Of a DNA stretch of 64,000 nucleotides, positions 63,207 through 64,000 are shown in pieces. The DNA is taken from assembly GCA_041441915.1 (NCBI GenBank), contig JASDRS010000015.1:1-64000 (forward strand), read 5' to 3'. Position 1 is the first letter of the stretch; each line of letters opens with the position of its first letter. Source of the stretch: UBA10365 sp041441915 (GTDB taxonomy: Bacteria; Pseudomonadota; Alphaproteobacteria; Rhodobacterales; Rhodobacteraceae). A program made the position numbers and the translations under genes. A model generated the notes under the pieces. It had not been told where the DNA came from. It saw only the letters and a program-made list of their open reading frames with translations, and ran no database searches.

Positions 63207-64000
63207 CTAGATGTCTAAACTGTGCGACAGTGCGGCGACTTTTGTCAGTTTTTCAAGCGCTGCACCCGAATCAATTGACTCGCTCGCTCGCTCAACACCT
63301 TCGGTCAATGATGTTGTTATGCCCGCCACAACTAAAGCAGCGGCGGCGTTTAAAAGCACTGCATTACGGTATGCTCCAAGTTCACCCTTGAGCAAAGCAC
63401 TGAATGCTGCGGCATTGTGGGCAGGTGTGCCGCCTAAAACTTCTGAGAAATCATGTACAGGAAGGCCCGCATCTTCGGGATGCAGGCTAAAGCTGGTTAT
63501 CTGGCCAAGATTAAGCGCGACAACTTCACTTTCAGCGGCGATCGACAGCTCATCCGTGCCGTCGCCGCCATGCACAAGCCACGCCTTTTTAGAGCCCAAA
63601 TCACGCAAAACTTCTGCCATGGGCTGTAATAGTTCGGACGAAAAGGCACCTGTGAGTTGGTGTTTTACACCTGCAGGATTGGTCAAAGGCCCTAGAATAT
63701 TAAATATGGTACGGGTACCAAGTTCAGAGCGTGCTGGCATCACATGGCGAATGGCCGGATGATGCATTGGTGCCATCATAAAGCCAATGCCCACTTCCCT
63801 AATGCAGGTTTCAACCAGCGCGGGTGTGATCATCACATTTAGGCCCATTTCGGTCAAAGCATCAGCCGCGCCAGACTGGCTAGAAAGATTGCGGTTGCCA
63901 TGTTTAGCTACCACAACGCCAGCACCCGCAACCACAAAGGCCGCTGCGGTTGAAATATTAAGCGTGCCCTTGCCGTCACCTCCGGTGCCAACAATATCCA
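63207..64000 (-). CDS. trpD: Anthranilate phosphoribosyltransferase TrpD, truncated by the window edge
   Basis: The frame runs to the right edge, so the first part of the gene lies outside. Readable are DIVGTGGDGKGTLNISTAAAFVVAGAGV (PRPP loop), KHGNRNLSSQSGAADALTEMG, NILGPLTNPAGVKHQLTGAF, and HGGDGTDELSI. It transfers phosphoribose to anthranilate. It is the first visible gene of the trpD-trpC-moaC-moeA run. The C terminus (to LDI) is complete. Confidence 0.95.
   Translation of the reverse strand, partial: DIVGTGGDGKGTLNISTAAAFVVAGAGVVVAKHGNRNLSSQSGAADALTEMGLNVMITPALVETCIREVGIGFMMAPMHHPAIRHVMPARSELGTRTIFNILGPLTNPAGVKHQLTGAFSSELLQPMAEVLRDLGSKKAWLVHGGDGTDELSIAAESEVVALNLGQITSFSLHPEDAGLPVHDFSEVLGGTPAHNAAAFSALLKGELGAYRNAVLLNAAAALVVAGITTSLTEGVERASESIDSGAALEKLTKVAALSHSLDI

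Noticed and set aside
1..64000. CRISPR arrays, prophage, toxin-antitoxin or restriction systems
   Set aside because: No regularly spaced repeats, phage structural genes, or recognisable defence modules were seen; the only mobile element is the IS at 43.3-44.6 kb.

Overview
The window looks like chromosomal DNA of a marine alphaproteobacterium, most likely Rhodobacterales (Roseobacter group). The evidence is an aerobic (CobG/CobNST-type) cobalamin pathway, an alphaproteobacterial SOS box (GTTC-N7-GTTC) before lexA, a trpD-trpC-moaC-moeA-lexA string, and a bolA/dnaJ/cobST neighbourhood. Coding density is high, many start and stop codons overlap by 4 nt, and the short intergenic stretches are AT-rich. 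The species is not determined here.

Layout. 0-2.7 kb is a sparse, AT-rich accessory stretch: a GlcG/HbpS-like protein, a GIY-YIG-like membrane protein, a tiny lipoprotein with a clean terminator, and tRNA-Leu(UAA). 2.7-20.5 kb is the cobalamin locus. A B12 riboswitch near 19.6 kb heads a long minus-strand run: DUF1636-cobW-cobN-cobG-cobH-cobI-cobJ-[cobK on the opposite strand]-cobL-cobE-cobM-cobB-cobA-DUF1636. A second B12 riboswitch near 5.9 kb heads cbtB-cbtA-cobF-glycerate kinase. cobO diverges from the first riboswitch. Two more blocks complete much of the pathway: cobQ at 29.8 kb and the chelatase genes cobS/cobT at 40.1-43.0 kb. Together they cover uroporphyrinogen III methylation, ring contraction, CobNST cobalt insertion, adenosylation and amidation, plus cobalt uptake (CbtAB). 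Nucleotide-loop assembly genes are not in the window.

20-33 kb holds transport and oxidoreductase genes (ClC, MFS, VOC, GFA, a beta-hydroxyacid dehydrogenase, a GMC oxidoreductase), a two-gene locus of related two-helix membrane microproteins, cobQ, and a putative manganese/heavy-metal transporter with a well-formed promoter and operator. tRNA-CAU (probably Ile2) precedes purM-purN-rnd, a lipoprotein, sufE and aminopeptidase P.

43.3-44.6 kb is an intact IS3-family (IS407-like) insertion sequence inside a decayed msrB gene, with a 4-bp target duplication; removing it restores the msrB reading frame. The right part is housekeeping: dnaJ-like, bolA, glcB, gatB, a HisC-like aminotransferase, valS, an Lrp regulator divergent from an ornithine/lysine decarboxylase, gltA, gltX, lexA with its SOS box, moeA, moaC, trpC and a truncated trpD at the right edge.

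The least explained items are the microprotein pair at 29.2-29.7 kb, the paired DUF1636 proteins at both ends of the cob run, the inverted cobK squeezed between its neighbours, and the double inverted repeat at the metal-transporter promoter.
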